From Pseudarthrobacter siccitolerans (GTDB lineage: Bacteria > Actinomycetota > Actinomycetes > Actinomycetales > Micrococcaceae), in the NCBI RefSeq assembly GCF_030823375.1, contig NZ_JAUSXB010000002.1, positions 1 through 64,000 of the forward strand: a DNA stretch of 64,000 nucleotides, read 5' to 3'. A program made the translations under genes and the position numbers. Shown here one piece after another: positions 8,162 through 16,720 of the stretch; within the stretch, counting starts at the first letter, position 1; every line of letters begins with the position of its first letter. Below the pieces are notes generated by a model. The model made no database searches, was not told the origin of the DNA, and saw only the letters and a program-made list of their open reading frames with translations.

Positions 8162-8878
8162 CTATTCCGCTGCAGGTTCGGCGGGCTCGATGAGCTCCGG
8201 CCCGTTGTTGCGGACACTGTTGACTCGGGGGCTGACAATCCGAGGTGTCAGCGTCGGTTCCGGCAGGGAGTCCAGCAAGTGCTGAATGTCGTCCTTGCCG
8301 GTCAGGTCCGGGTCGAGCCACTCAGCGAAGCGGTCACGCGGGATGATCACCGGTGACCTGTCATGGACGTGGCCCAGGGCGTCCTGGGTGGTTGTGGTGA
8401 GCACTGTGCAGCTGAGCAGCCACCTTTCCGGATCGTCCTCCGGCAGCGTCGGGTCAGCCCACCACTCATACAGGCCGGCGAAGCCCAGCAACGGCTCCTT
8501 GTCCGAGTACAGGTAGTTCGGGATTTTCTTCCCGTCCTCGGTCTTCTGCCACTCGTAATAGCCCTCCGCCGGGATGATTGCACGGCGCTTCACTGCCGCC
8601 TTCCGGAAGGACGGCTTCTCAAGAATCGACTCACTCCGGGCGTTGATCAGCTTGGAGCCGATCTTGATGTCCTTAGCCCAGGACGGGACCAGGCCCCAGC
8701 GGGCAACCAGCAAATGCCGGTCAAGGGTCCCCTCATCTAAACGTTCGGCAACGATCGGCACGCTTTGGGTTGGCGCTACGTTCCAGCTGGGCGGTGGAGG
8801 GCTTCCTTCGACTTCTTTAGCCTCAAAGTGGTTCAGAAGATCTCCGGTCGCTTTGGACATCACGTATCTGCCGCACAT
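8162..8878 (-). CDS. SOS response-associated peptidase (SRAP, YedK/HMCES family)
   Basis: Starts MCGRYVM: after Met removal Cys2 becomes the N-terminal catalytic residue, which forms a thiazolidine link to abasic sites in single-stranded DNA. This forces the start at 8878 rather than at upstream codons. Other family blocks follow: WNVAPTQSVPIV, RWGLVPSWAKD, INARSESILEKPSFR, RRAIIPAEGYYEWQK (catalytic Glu), and LLSCTVLTTTTQDALGHVHDRSPVII with the conserved HDRSP. Length (238 aa) is normal. It protects abasic DNA from breakage. On a plasmid that is transferred as single-stranded DNA this could be directly useful, though that is inference. A 47-codon gene follows closely. Gene symbol yedK could be used by analogy. 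Confidence 0.92.
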   Translation of the reverse strand: MCGRYVMSKATGDLLNHFEAKEVEGSPPPPSWNVAPTQSVPIVAERLDEGTLDRHLLVARWGLVPSWAKDIKIGSKLINARSESILEKPSFRKAAVKRRAIIPAEGYYEWQKTEDGKKIPNYLYSDKEPLLGFAGLYEWWADPTLPEDDPERWLLSCTVLTTTTQDALGHVHDRSPVIIPRDRFAEWLDPDLTGKDDIQHLLDSLPEPTLTPRIVSPRVNSVRNNGPELIEPAEPAAE

Positions 8879-8963
8879 GAAGCCCATTCTGCCTTGCATC
8901 ATCAAGCGGTTCGTCATAACGGGCCGCTTAGGAGGGCTGGTGCTGAGGTCAGCGTAATCTCAT

Positions 8964-9851
8964 TTGGTGTCCACAAATCCATTGTTCCGTCCTCAGACAA
9001 GCGAAGAACAAGCGGTGGCCCGCCGAGATCTACTGGAGTGCTTTGCAGACATCGCCCACCTACAGGAATTGGTGCGCGATGCGCTGCCCGTAGCGCAACG
9101 CTCCGTTCTTTGGCTGGACGACCAATTAACGCGTCCCTACCAAACCTCGCACGCCGTCAATTACTTAATCCTGACGGCTGTGGACCACCTTCACTGCCTG
9201 AAGACTGTGATGCAAGAGGCGGAGTCTCAGCACATCTTTGCTCCTTTCACGCTGATTCGCTCAGCAATTGAGACGGCCAGCACCGCTCTCTGGCTTCTAA
9301 ACCCGACGGACCGAAAGACCCGCATTACTCGGTCATTGCGGTTGGAGGCCAACAACATGACGATGCTTGGCAGAGCCTACGACACCATGGGGGTCGATAC
9401 GGCTGAAACGACCACCATGCGTTTGCAACTACTTCGCGCGGCCATTGAAAAGTCCAAGGTGGACAAGGATGTAGTCATGGGCGGATACCCAGCTGTCCAG
9501 ACCATCATCACGGCAGCAACCAAGGAGGCCGGCCTGTCACGCTGGATCTTCGCTGCCTGGCAGTTGAGTTCCGGATCCGCCCACGGCAAGACTTGGGCTG
9601 GGGCGCACACATCAACTTTCACTGAGAATGAAACCTCCAGCAGCGACGCCGTCCTCAGCGGCGTCCTTACCTCGGATGAAATCAGTATTTCCAGGGTCCT
9701 GTTTGCCGCATTGGCCGTGGTCAACCGAGCGCTTGCACTCCAGGCACGGCGCGCCAGACGTCCAGTAGCAGGCCGCAGTTTTATGCAACCAGAGCCGTGC
9801 AACACCCCTTCGGCCGGCGTCCGCGAACCGGGCTCAGCCCTAGAGAATTAG
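8964..9851 (+). CDS. Hypothetical helical protein, 295 aa
   Basis: Almost entirely helical, with blocks LIRSAIETASTALWLLNP and RITRSLRLEANNMTMLGRAYDT that resemble the helical core of DUF5677/HEPN-like proteins found in actinobacteria; I see no clear HEPN Rx4-6H catalytic motif, so I do not assign RNase activity. A SGSAHGKTWAG motif sits near residue 209, a position that in such proteins carries a conserved histidine. Starts possible are TTG at 8964 and GTG at 8967; the ribosome site is weak. It is divergent from the SRAP gene and converges on the AbiTii gene, ending 25 bp before it. Possible abortive-infection or housekeeping role; unproven. Confidence 0.7.
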   Translation: MVSTNPLFRPQTSEEQAVARRDLLECFADIAHLQELVRDALPVAQRSVLWLDDQLTRPYQTSHAVNYLILTAVDHLHCLKTVMQEAESQHIFAPFTLIRSAIETASTALWLLNPTDRKTRITRSLRLEANNMTMLGRAYDTMGVDTAETTTMRLQLLRAAIEKSKVDKDVVMGGYPAVQTIITAATKEAGLSRWIFAAWQLSSGSAHGKTWAGAHTSTFTENETSSSDAVLSGVLTSDEISISRVLFAALAVVNRALALQARRARRPVAGRSFMQPEPCNTPSAGVREPGSALEN

Positions 9852-9876
9852 CTATGGGAACAGCATCGAATTGCTA

Positions 9877-10797
9877 TCAGGCTGTCGGCATCCCAAAAAA
9901 GGCTCCCACAGCCTGCAAAACGCCATCGGCAGCGAGATTGGAAGACACACCGCCAGCCAAGGAATAGCCGCCAGCGCGGAGTTTAGACACAAAATTGTTG
10001 GTCTTTTCGGCTGGGCTCGGGCCATCCGCCAGAACAGCGGATCGCAGGTCCTCCGCTGCTTCGCGCTGCAATCCAAGCTCCACAGCTGCTTTGACCAGCG
10101 AATCGATGTCACCCTTTTTTACCACCGCCTTTTGTTGGATATCTGACCCAGCGGCGATGTTGTTGCCGTCACCGTTGATGGTGAAATGGAAGTTGTTTGT
10201 CACTTGTTTTACCTCGGGATCATCAGTCGTCGGTCCACCTGGTTCGCCAGCTGTAGGAGCTACTTGCTCCAGCTCCAAAGCGAACTTCAGAGCAGTAGTA
10301 CGAACAGCGTCGATGATGCCAACGATTGCGTTTTGCGGAATGGCTTGTGTCGCGCCGATGAGCTCCATCATGTAGAAACCCGCTCCGCCCTTCTTCTCCG
10401 CCACGTGCCGGTTGTATTCATTCACAATGAAGGGGTCCCAGCTCATACTGGGATTCTTGTCGCTGGCTCCAAGCAATTCGAGGTCTGCAACGGGTTGACG
10501 AATCGTGGCCCTAAACCAGCAGTTAATGAAGTCTTCCGGGAGGCCGACATAAGAAACGACATTGGTCGCGCGGCTGCCGACGGGTCCTGACCACACGCCA
10601 GTGACCGGCGTCGGGAAGGGACCCCTATACCCGGGCACCGGATCATTGCTCTTGTATCCAAACAACTCTCGTTGTGACCATGCACCCAGTTCCTCGGCCC
10701 TGAGACGAAAGGCAACTGTCTGGACCTTCCTAAGCAGGTTTGAGGTAGTAAAGGTCCCATCACTCGCAGCATCGATGATCTCGGTCAGCTTGGTCAT
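9877..10797 (-). CDS. AbiTii domain protein (abortive infection family)
   Basis: The N-terminal 190 residues match the AbiTii domain: IIDAASDGTFTTSNLLRKVQ, FRLRAEELGAWSQRELFGYK, VPGYRGPFPTPVTGVWSGPV and PEDFINCWFRATIRQPVADLE, in the order seen in this family. The C-terminal part has NNFHFTINGDGNNIAAGSDI, a glycine- and asparagine-rich turn seen in proteins that oligomerise or bind nucleotide, then a helical end. AbiTii proteins are linked to phage abortive infection; the molecular action is not established. ATG at 10797 is preceded by GAGAGAA. Sits alone in the defence region, convergent with the helical protein at 8964. Confidence 0.85.
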   Translation of the reverse strand: MTKLTEIIDAASDGTFTTSNLLRKVQTVAFRLRAEELGAWSQRELFGYKSNDPVPGYRGPFPTPVTGVWSGPVGSRATNVVSYVGLPEDFINCWFRATIRQPVADLELLGASDKNPSMSWDPFIVNEYNRHVAEKKGGAGFYMMELIGATQAIPQNAIVGIIDAVRTTALKFALELEQVAPTAGEPGGPTTDDPEVKQVTNNFHFTINGDGNNIAAGSDIQQKAVVKKGDIDSLVKAAVELGLQREAAEDLRSAVLADGPSPAEKTNNFVSKLRAGGYSLAGGVSSNLAADGVLQAVGAFFGMPTA

Positions 10798-11117
10798 GGG
10801 GCCAATTCTCTCCTGCGCAAGGTGCAGATCGCCCTACTGGGTTACTAGCGCGTGCTGCGGCGTTGCTTTGCGCTCTTCGCGAGGTTGTCATCGCGGCATC
10901 GCAGCGGTCCCATTTCCTTAGAACTGGGATCCCCAGGTGGGCGACCCACTGACGAACACAGCCTCAATGAATGACGCGTAATCTGACTGTCCCGGAAGTC
11001 ATTCCTTAAACTCGCGCCATTGACGCCGTCAGGGCAGTGAATTTCGGTACGGGTATGGGGAGCGCCAAGCGACTGCATCCTCCCCCCCTTCGACGGGGGG
11101 ATTAATCGGAGAAGATG
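10798..11117. other. Gene-free stretch before the decayed HTH gene
   Basis: About 320 bp without a convincing gene: the one longer frame here (10845-11078, minus) has low-quality composition and no ribosome site. It holds the promoter side of the AbiTii gene at the left and a GC-rich hairpin at 11081-11101 at the right. Confidence 0.5.
11081..11101. terminator. GC-rich hairpin
   Basis: Inverted repeat TCCCCCC (11081-11087) / GGGGGGA (11095-11101), 7-nt loop containing TTCG. It lies 17 bp beyond the stop of the decayed HTH gene, in the place expected for its terminator. Confidence 0.6.
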
Positions 11118-11308
11118 TTACTGCGCGTAGTAAGCCACGGGCTCAGAGTCATCCACAATCTCGCCAGAAGCGATGCGCTCTTCTGTGCGTCGGTATGCGC
11201 CGTCGATGTAAGTCCTCAAGGTCATTGATTCCGATGCGCCACATACCGCGTCCTCCGACCTGAATGGCACGCAGCTCCCCGGTCTTCAGCAGTGCCTCGT
11301 AGTGGCCC
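11118..11308 (-). pseudogene. Decayed excisionase/BldC-like HTH gene (frameshift, 5' truncated)
   Basis: Reading leftward from the stop of the coiled-coil gene, one frame gives HYEALLKTGELRAIQVGGRG then MWRIGINDLED, and the next frame continues YIDGAYRRTEERIASGEIVD then DSEPVAYYAQ and a stop at 11118. A single extra T near 11213 joins the two. The joined sequence aligns closely with the intact gene at 54153 (VYALVKSGELRAAQFGGRGI, WRVREDDL, TAYIDAAYEKTAKRIASGQI). The first helix of the HTH and the start codon are missing: the remnant begins right after the TAG of the upstream gene. So this is a second, broken copy of the winged-helix plasmid regulator. A sequencing error could explain the shift but not the missing 5' end. 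Confidence 0.75.
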
Positions 11309-12355
11309 CTATTGCTCTTCCTGAGCTCGTGGCCGGCGTTCGCTCAGTTCAGCGCGCAGCTGGTCGATTTGGCGGCTGTAGGTCTCGTGAAGGTCCTTGA
11401 CGCGTTGTTCACCATGGGCGCGCTCACGCTCGACGTCGGCCCTGGCGGCCTCACGCTCCGCCGTCAGGGTCGCCACGGTGCTGCGCATATCGGCTGCAGA
11501 TTCGCGCGTTGCCTCAAGGTCGGCGCGGACTGCCGCCAGCTGACGCCGGGCCTCTTCGGCTGCAGATTCCTCGCGGTCCGCGCGTGCCCGCTCCGCCTCG
11601 GTGCGGCTCTCGGCCATCCCGGTACGTTGCTCTGCCTCAATCCGGGCCCGTTCCTCTGTCGCGGCCCGTTCCGCGGCTGCGTCACGTGCCTGTTCAGCCA
11701 AAGTCAGTTGCCCACGGAGTGCTTCAAGGTCGGCCCGCAGCCCGGCATTCTCGGCTTGCGCCAGTTCCCGATCGTTGGCGGCCGAGGCATGGGCCTGCGC
11801 GAGTTCATCGGTGAGTTGCTGAGCCTGGGACAGGGTGGCGTCCAGGTCCTGCTGGCGGCCTGACAGCTCCTGGGCGAGGTCCTCGCTCGTTCGCGTTGCT
11901 TCTTCAGCGGCCGCGTCGGCTTCGGCTTTTTCTGCCTCGGCCAGGCGCTGAGCCTGTTCAGCACGGGTAGCTCTCGCGTTCGCGGCCGCAACCCGCTCGG
12001 CGGCTTCGCTGGCTACTGACTCAATCTGAGCTTCTGCCGCCTCGGGGTCCCCCACGGTGCGAAGTTCCTCAAGAAGTGTCGCGAGCTGCTCGCCCAGGTG
12101 CTCGATCATCCCGCTAACCTGGCCCGTGATCTCACTGGCACGCTGACGCGCAGAGTCGACAGGGCGAGCCTCTGTGCCCCGCGAAGCGTCCCCGTTGGGG
12201 CGCTGCCGTGCGCGCCAGGCCGACGCGCGGTTATGCGCGGGGTCATCACAGTATTCGGGCGGCCGGCCTGTGCCGGCCTCGGCTGCCATGGCGGGCCGCT
12301 GGCAGCCCGGGTAGCGGCAAGTGCGTGCGTCCACTTCAACAATGCTGTCGCTCAT
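11309..12355 (-). CDS. Long coiled-coil protein with N-terminal Cys/His motif (KfrA-like)
   Basis: Residues 1-50 hold CRYPGCQRPA and GRPPEYCDDPAHNRASAWRA, a small Cys/His (zinc-binding-like) module common at the start of actinobacterial plasmid proteins. Residues 60-345 form an almost unbroken alanine-, glutamate- and arginine-rich coiled coil. The layout recalls KfrA of IncP plasmids, a DNA-binding filament-forming autoregulator, but no KfrA HTH is visible, so the comparison is only architectural. No ribosome site is seen; a TATGAT element lies 6 nt before the ATG, so the mRNA may be leaderless. Divergent from the DNA ligase gene, with an 8-bp direct repeat between them. Its 3' end abuts the decayed HTH gene. 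Confidence 0.8.
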   Translation of the reverse strand: MSDSIVEVDARTCRYPGCQRPAMAAEAGTGRPPEYCDDPAHNRASAWRARQRPNGDASRGTEARPVDSARQRASEITGQVSGMIEHLGEQLATLLEELRTVGDPEAAEAQIESVASEAAERVAAANARATRAEQAQRLAEAEKAEADAAAEEATRTSEDLAQELSGRQQDLDATLSQAQQLTDELAQAHASAANDRELAQAENAGLRADLEALRGQLTLAEQARDAAAERAATEERARIEAEQRTGMAESRTEAERARADREESAAEEARRQLAAVRADLEATRESAADMRSTVATLTAEREAARADVERERAHGEQRVKDLHETYSRQIDQLRAELSERRPRAQEEQ

Positions 12356-12391
12356 AGTGTAATCATATCGTCTTTCGTTCGTTGGCGGAAG

Positions 12392-12412
12392 ACATAACGA
12401 AAATACATAACG
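12392..12412. promoter_or_regulatory. Direct repeat ACATAACG x2 between divergent genes
   Basis: Two identical 8-mers, ACATAACG at 12392-12399 and 12405-12412, 13 bp apart, in the 130-bp intergenic region shared by the coiled-coil gene and the ligase gene. A candidate operator for autoregulation. The near-promoter TATGAT for the leftward gene lies about 25 bp away. Confidence 0.45.
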
Positions 12413-12485
12413 TAACTAAAGACGGAACACAATTGCACAGCAGACGTTGGCTCGGTAGGTCCCCTGGCAGCCCCCGGCGCGTAGC

Positions 12486-13532
12486 GTGAAGGCCATGGGA
12501 CGCGTCCGGGAAGAAGGCACTGGACCCGGCCTGCCGGCGGGACTGGTGCCTCCGATAACAGTGGCCTTGGCCCGGGCTGTCACGAAGATGCCGCCGGTCG
12601 GGGCCATCGCCGGGACTTTGCTCTATGAACCCAAGTGGGACGGCTATAGGGCCGTCTGCGTCCGTGACGATATCGGCGCCACGTTGTGGTCCCGGCAGCA
12701 GAAGGAACTGACGGGGTACTTCCCGGAACTCGTGGCTGCGATCGCCGCGACCGTGCCACCGGGATGCGTGATCGACGGCGAAGCGGTGATCTGGAGCCAG
12801 GGCCGGCTGAACTTCACCGCCCTGCAACAGCGCCTGAGTGCTGGGCCAAAGACTCTTTCTGGACTAGTTGCTGCAACGCCGGCCAGCTACGCAGCGTTCG
12901 ACGTCCTGTCCGTCGCCGGGCATGACGCCAGGAACCTGCCGCTGAGCGACCGCCGGGCGCTCCTGGAAGAACTTGCCCGCAGCTGGGAACCGCCTCTCTC
13001 CCTCTCCCCCGCCACCACCGACCGCGTCGTAGCCGAACAGTGGCTCGAGAACCTGCCACCCACAGGGATTGAAGGGCTGGTCATCAAAGATCTGAACCAG
13101 CCCTACACGCCGGGTGCCCGCTCATGGCTGAAGCTCAAACACAGAGAAACCGTAGAAATCATCTGCGGCGCAGTGATTGGGCCGATAACGCAACCCTCTC
13201 AAGTGGTCGCCGGCCTCATCCTTGACGGCGAGCTGCGGATCGTGGGCCGGTCCACGCCACTGAAGGCGAGGGATAGCAGGGAACTGGCACGGTGGCTTCA
13301 CCCACCAGGGGGTGAGCATCCCTGGCCAACCACTGTGAAAGGTACGACCCTGGACAGGTTCAACAGAGACAAGGAACCTGTGGCGCTGACGCTCGTGGAC
13401 CCCGTAGTTGTAGAGGTTTCCGCAGACACGGCCTGGTCGGGCAGGTCCTTCCGGCACCCGTTGCGGGTACTTCGGGCCAGGCCGGAGCTATCGCCTCACG
13501 ACGTTGTCCTGGGTGAGCGGTGGAGAACGTAA
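12486..13532 (+). CDS. ATP-dependent DNA ligase (LigC/LigD ligase-domain type)
   Basis: Nucleotidyltransferase motif I is YEPKWDGYRAV with the Lys that takes AMP near residue 47; motif III-like CVIDGEAVIW, AAFDVLSVAGHDARNLPLSDR, motif IV EGLVIKD and motif V WLKLKHRETVEII follow. The C-terminal 120 residues are the OB-fold domain. Size (348 aa) fits a stand-alone LigC-type enzyme without primase or nuclease domains. It seals nicks in DNA using ATP; on a plasmid it may serve repair or transfer. GTG at 12486 and ATG at 12495 are both possible starts. A strong hairpin follows the stop directly. Confidence 0.9.
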   Translation: MKAMGRVREEGTGPGLPAGLVPPITVALARAVTKMPPVGAIAGTLLYEPKWDGYRAVCVRDDIGATLWSRQQKELTGYFPELVAAIAATVPPGCVIDGEAVIWSQGRLNFTALQQRLSAGPKTLSGLVAATPASYAAFDVLSVAGHDARNLPLSDRRALLEELARSWEPPLSLSPATTDRVVAEQWLENLPPTGIEGLVIKDLNQPYTPGARSWLKLKHRETVEIICGAVIGPITQPSQVVAGLILDGELRIVGRSTPLKARDSRELARWLHPPGGEHPWPTTVKGTTLDRFNRDKEPVALTLVDPVVVEVSADTAWSGRSFRHPLRVLRARPELSPHDVVLGERWRT

Positions 13533-13578
13533 GACTGCCCGGCCCCCGGTGCACCCGGTGCCCGGCAGTCTTACGTTC
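13525..13578. terminator. Long perfect hairpin at the end of the ligase gene
   Basis: Perfect 15-bp arms GAACGTAAGACTGCC (13525-13539) and GGCAGTCTTACGTTC (13564-13578) enclose a GC-rich loop; the left arm overlaps the ligase stop codon. There is no T-run. The remaining 145 bp to the resolvase gene hold no gene. Confidence 0.7.
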
Positions 13579-13723
13579 TACCTCAGTGCCAGAACGGGTT
13601 GCGGCGACTGCAGACGCTCCCGCGGAATTCCGGGGCTGTGCAGACGAGTGTTGACAACGGAAATGTCAGAAGTGCCGTGCACGGAACCGATTCCGCTCAA
13701 TAATCCTCTGCACCAACGGGGAA

Positions 13724-14305
13724 CTACTGCTTTGAAGCCACGGCAGTGCCAGCGGCCGGGACCCACCGGTAGAGCGTCGGCACGGAGACGCCGAGGCTGT
13801 TGGCCACTTCCCGCGGTGGTGTTCCCTGCTTGAGTAGTTTGCGGGCTGAGCGGATCTTGGCTTCGGTCATGATGCGTTTGCGGCCGCCTACTCGTCCCTG
13901 TTCCCGCGCGGCCCGGAGTCCGGCCTGGGTACGTTCGACCATGAGCTCCCGTTCCATCTGGGCCAGGGATGCCATCACATTGAAGAAGAAGCGCCCGGAG
14001 ACCGTGGTGGTATCGATCGCATCGGTGAGGCTGACGAAGCCTACCCCGCGGTTATTCAGGCCGCCGGCGAATTCCAGGAGGTCTTTCACGCTCCGACCCA
14101 GGCGGTCCAGCTTCCACACCACCAGAGTGTCACCGTCACGCAGGGTGTCCAGCGCTTGGTCGAGCCCGGGGCGTTGGGAGGTAGTGCCGCTGATCTGGTC
14201 TTCGTAGATTTTGTCGCACCCGGCCTTCTTCAGAGCGTTGATCTGCAGGTCCAAGTTCTGGTCCCGGGTGGAGACCCGGGCGTAGCCGATACGGTGTGCG
14301 GTCAT
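13724..14305 (-). CDS. Serine recombinase, resolvase/invertase family
   Basis: Residues 1-140 are the catalytic domain: RIGYARVSTRDQNLDLQ with the nucleophile Ser in the ARVST motif, IYEDQISGTTSQRPGL, LVVWKLDRLGRSVKDL with the conserved Arg pair, and FFFNVMASLAQMERELMVER leading into the long E helix. The last 50 residues are a Hin-type HTH (KQGTPPREVANSLGVSVPTL). Length (193 aa) fits a small resolvase or invertase that cuts and exchanges DNA at a short site. ATG at 14305 follows GAGAAGAGAAC. AT-richer sequence upstream (14330-14380) has imperfect inverted repeats that could be its site. It is likely a relic or part of a mobile unit, or a multimer resolution system. Confidence 0.9.
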   Translation of the reverse strand: MTAHRIGYARVSTRDQNLDLQINALKKAGCDKIYEDQISGTTSQRPGLDQALDTLRDGDTLVVWKLDRLGRSVKDLLEFAGGLNNRGVGFVSLTDAIDTTTVSGRFFFNVMASLAQMERELMVERTQAGLRAAREQGRVGGRKRIMTEAKIRSARKLLKQGTPPREVANSLGVSVPTLYRWVPAAGTAVASKQ

Positions 14306-14534
14306 GGAGTGTTCTCTTCTCAAAACTCAATTCGGGGCGTTGCTTCGACTGTATCGTTTCGAGAACTATTTGTGAGAACGACCGGTCCTAAGCTCGGATT
14401 TTCGGCTGCGCGGCGGTCTTGCGCAGAAAGACGCCCCTTCACAGCCGCTCGCCGCAAACACCCCGATTCTCAAATCAACCTGCTCTTGAAATCCTTCGTT
14501 ATCGAGACTCCCGATAGACATCGGTGTATCTGGG

Positions 14535-16682
14535 ATGGGATCGAATCTTGGTCACACTAAACATGTCCTACCTCCCGAATATGATTTGCGCATGGGCACA
14601 TCCGATTCCAAGCCGTTGGAGCTGATTTACGGCGAATTCCTTCGAGCGTTGGAGGCGAATGACGTCGAATGTGCGCTGGACCTGATGGCGATGGCAGCGT
14701 TCGCGATCTGGAGTACTCCGGGACAGTCCGAACGCCTCAACCTGATGAACCTGGCACGCCGAGGCGTGATCAGTACCGAATGCGCTGATTTCCGGCGGGA
14801 CAAAGACTTCGAGACCGCTGCATTGCGATTCGCAGTCGACTCGGCCAGTCCGCTAGCCAGCGCCCTGCCTGCAGACGTTGGGGCGTCAATGGCCCGACGA
14901 CGAGGGTGGATCTATGCATGGTGTCAGTTGATACGCTGCCAGCCCGAAGCATCGTCCGCGACAAAAGCCCTAAACGCGTACTCGGAGTACTTAATGACTT
15001 TCGCCGAGTTCCCATCACTCTATGAAGCCCAACCCGATGCCGGTACCAATTTCGTCCGGCTAGCAATGAACGTCGAGCATGAGTTCGCGGATTTCAGGGT
15101 CTTGTCCAGGGCGATCCTCCTGGAAGCCTCTGGAGCCTCGAAAGCGGACCTAGCTGACGACGAAGAAGACAGCTTCGAAAATGAGACCCTCCTCATCGAT
15201 GAATTCAATTCCTTTCTCGACTGCGGCGAAACGGCCCAAGCCCTTAATCTTCTAGCCGTCTCCCATTTCTCTGGCGAGTCCTCCGAGTTCGACAGTGAAG
15301 CAATATCCGAGCTTCTTGCCAGGAGCGCTGGTCTCATTCGGAACGAGTGGCATGACGACTCCCCCGAAGTCGATGACCTCCTGTCCCGACTGTGGGTAAC
15401 CGCCTACTCTAGGTGCCTTCAGCTAGCAAAGAACAAAACGCTGGATAATGTAGGACTCCCGGGATTCGAGCCAGAGCTGCTCCCCTTATCAGATGCTCAG
15501 CACCAGATCCTCCAATCCTTCTTACTGGAACACCACGCCGCGCAATCCGAACAGTTCATCAAGATTGACCGTGGAGACGAAGCCGAAAATGCTGACGAGG
15601 AAACCGACGGGCCCGTAGATGAGTGGTTAGAGGACACCGGTCCACCACCGGCACCAGTAGATCCACGATCCGCACTCGTCGGCGTGGCTCAGCGCCACCT
15701 GGACCGCTCTTGTGGAGCCCATTCCGGCTCCCGCATTCTGGCTGAACGTTCCGTTGATGCCGCCCATCAAATATGGGCTGTCCACTCGACCATAACCGCG
15801 GGATGGAAGGACCAGACACCGGAGAGACCTGGATATGGCCAAAGGATTCAGGCAGAACTGGCGGGCTGGGCCGACACTGTGGCCGCCGAAAAGTACCCGC
15901 GCCCCGCAGACAATCGTCCGACCCCCCAAAAGAGAGGACGCCGAATTTACGAATCTATCTGGGCATGGGCAATCACAGCCGGCACTCTCGCTGCTGTGGC
16001 TCAAGTCCACAACGGGTTCTGGTTCGCGGTCGGACTCGGTGCATTTCTCGGATACCTGTTTTCATCAAACTACGACTCAATCACGGCACCTGGCCTAGTA
16101 CCTCTTCCAGACCCCGCAGTGGAACAACGCGCGAGCCTGCAAAAGGCACTCCTTGAGATCGGCGTTCACGTCGCACTGGAATACGATTCCGCAGAATATG
16201 CTTCAAACCTCTCGCCGTCCGAACTGCGGCAACTCGTCAACGGCGCTTGGCAACCACAAGGCCCGCCGCCGCCACGCATGGCCTCTTGTACTCCCCGAGA
16301 GGCCGAATACGTGGCCGCACAGTGGATGCGATACCTCGGGGCCACTTCGTGCAGAGTCACCCAAGCCTCACGAGACGGGGGCATGGACATAATTTCAGAC
16401 ACTCACGTTGCAGAAGTTAAACATCATCAGTCCCCAGTCGGAGTGAACTTTGTTCGTCAGATCTACGGAGCCGCAACAGGCGCATCCAAACAAGCCGTGT
16501 TTTTCTCACTAAGCGAGTTCACCCGTACAGCAGAAGAATTCGCTGACACCAACTCCATTCCACTCTTTCGCTACGACCCTCAAGAACGCACGCTTACAGC
16601 GAAATCACGAAGTGCACTTCGGGCCTTGCAGCACGGACTGCAGTCGGGAATGAACCTAAGTGAAGCCGCCATTCAGGGGTGA
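14535..16682 (+). CDS. Membrane-anchored restriction endonuclease, Mrr-type C-terminal domain
   Basis: The last 150 residues are an Mrr catalytic domain: AAQWMRYLGATSCRVTQASR, DGGMDIISDTHVAEVKHHQS with Asp 618, Glu 627 and Lys 629 as the PD-(D/E)XK triad, then FVRQIYGAATGASKQAVFFS. Before it are two membrane segments (IWAWAITAGTLAAVAQVHNG, FWFAVGLGAFLGYLFSS, about residues 480-520). The first 400 residues are helical and rich in acidic residues, perhaps a sensor. Mrr nucleases cut methylated or otherwise modified DNA. ATG at 14535 or 14592 could start the protein; neither has a clear ribosome site. It ends 3 bp past a possible upstream start of the GIY-YIG-like gene, so the two are probably one operon. 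Confidence 0.8.
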   Translation: MGSNLGHTKHVLPPEYDLRMGTSDSKPLELIYGEFLRALEANDVECALDLMAMAAFAIWSTPGQSERLNLMNLARRGVISTECADFRRDKDFETAALRFAVDSASPLASALPADVGASMARRRGWIYAWCQLIRCQPEASSATKALNAYSEYLMTFAEFPSLYEAQPDAGTNFVRLAMNVEHEFADFRVLSRAILLEASGASKADLADDEEDSFENETLLIDEFNSFLDCGETAQALNLLAVSHFSGESSEFDSEAISELLARSAGLIRNEWHDDSPEVDDLLSRLWVTAYSRCLQLAKNKTLDNVGLPGFEPELLPLSDAQHQILQSFLLEHHAAQSEQFIKIDRGDEAENADEETDGPVDEWLEDTGPPPAPVDPRSALVGVAQRHLDRSCGAHSGSRILAERSVDAAHQIWAVHSTITAGWKDQTPERPGYGQRIQAELAGWADTVAAEKYPRPADNRPTPQKRGRRIYESIWAWAITAGTLAAVAQVHNGFWFAVGLGAFLGYLFSSNYDSITAPGLVPLPDPAVEQRASLQKALLEIGVHVALEYDSAEYASNLSPSELRQLVNGAWQPQGPPPPRMASCTPREAEYVAAQWMRYLGATSCRVTQASRDGGMDIISDTHVAEVKHHQSPVGVNFVRQIYGAATGASKQAVFFSLSEFTRTAEEFADTNSIPLFRYDPQERTLTAKSRSALRALQHGLQSGMNLSEAAIQG

Positions 16683-16720
16683 GAATTACAGAACAAGCCA
16701 CACCGATTGGAGGCATATGC

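Noticed and set aside
8162..8164. TAG between the SRAP and 47-codon frames as a recoded stop
   Set aside because: No recoding signal is seen and a GTG start follows nine bases later, so a separate coupled gene is simpler.
14324..14400. Resolvase res/inversion site upstream of the serine recombinase
   Set aside because: Inverted repeats there are imperfect and short; not enough to call a site.
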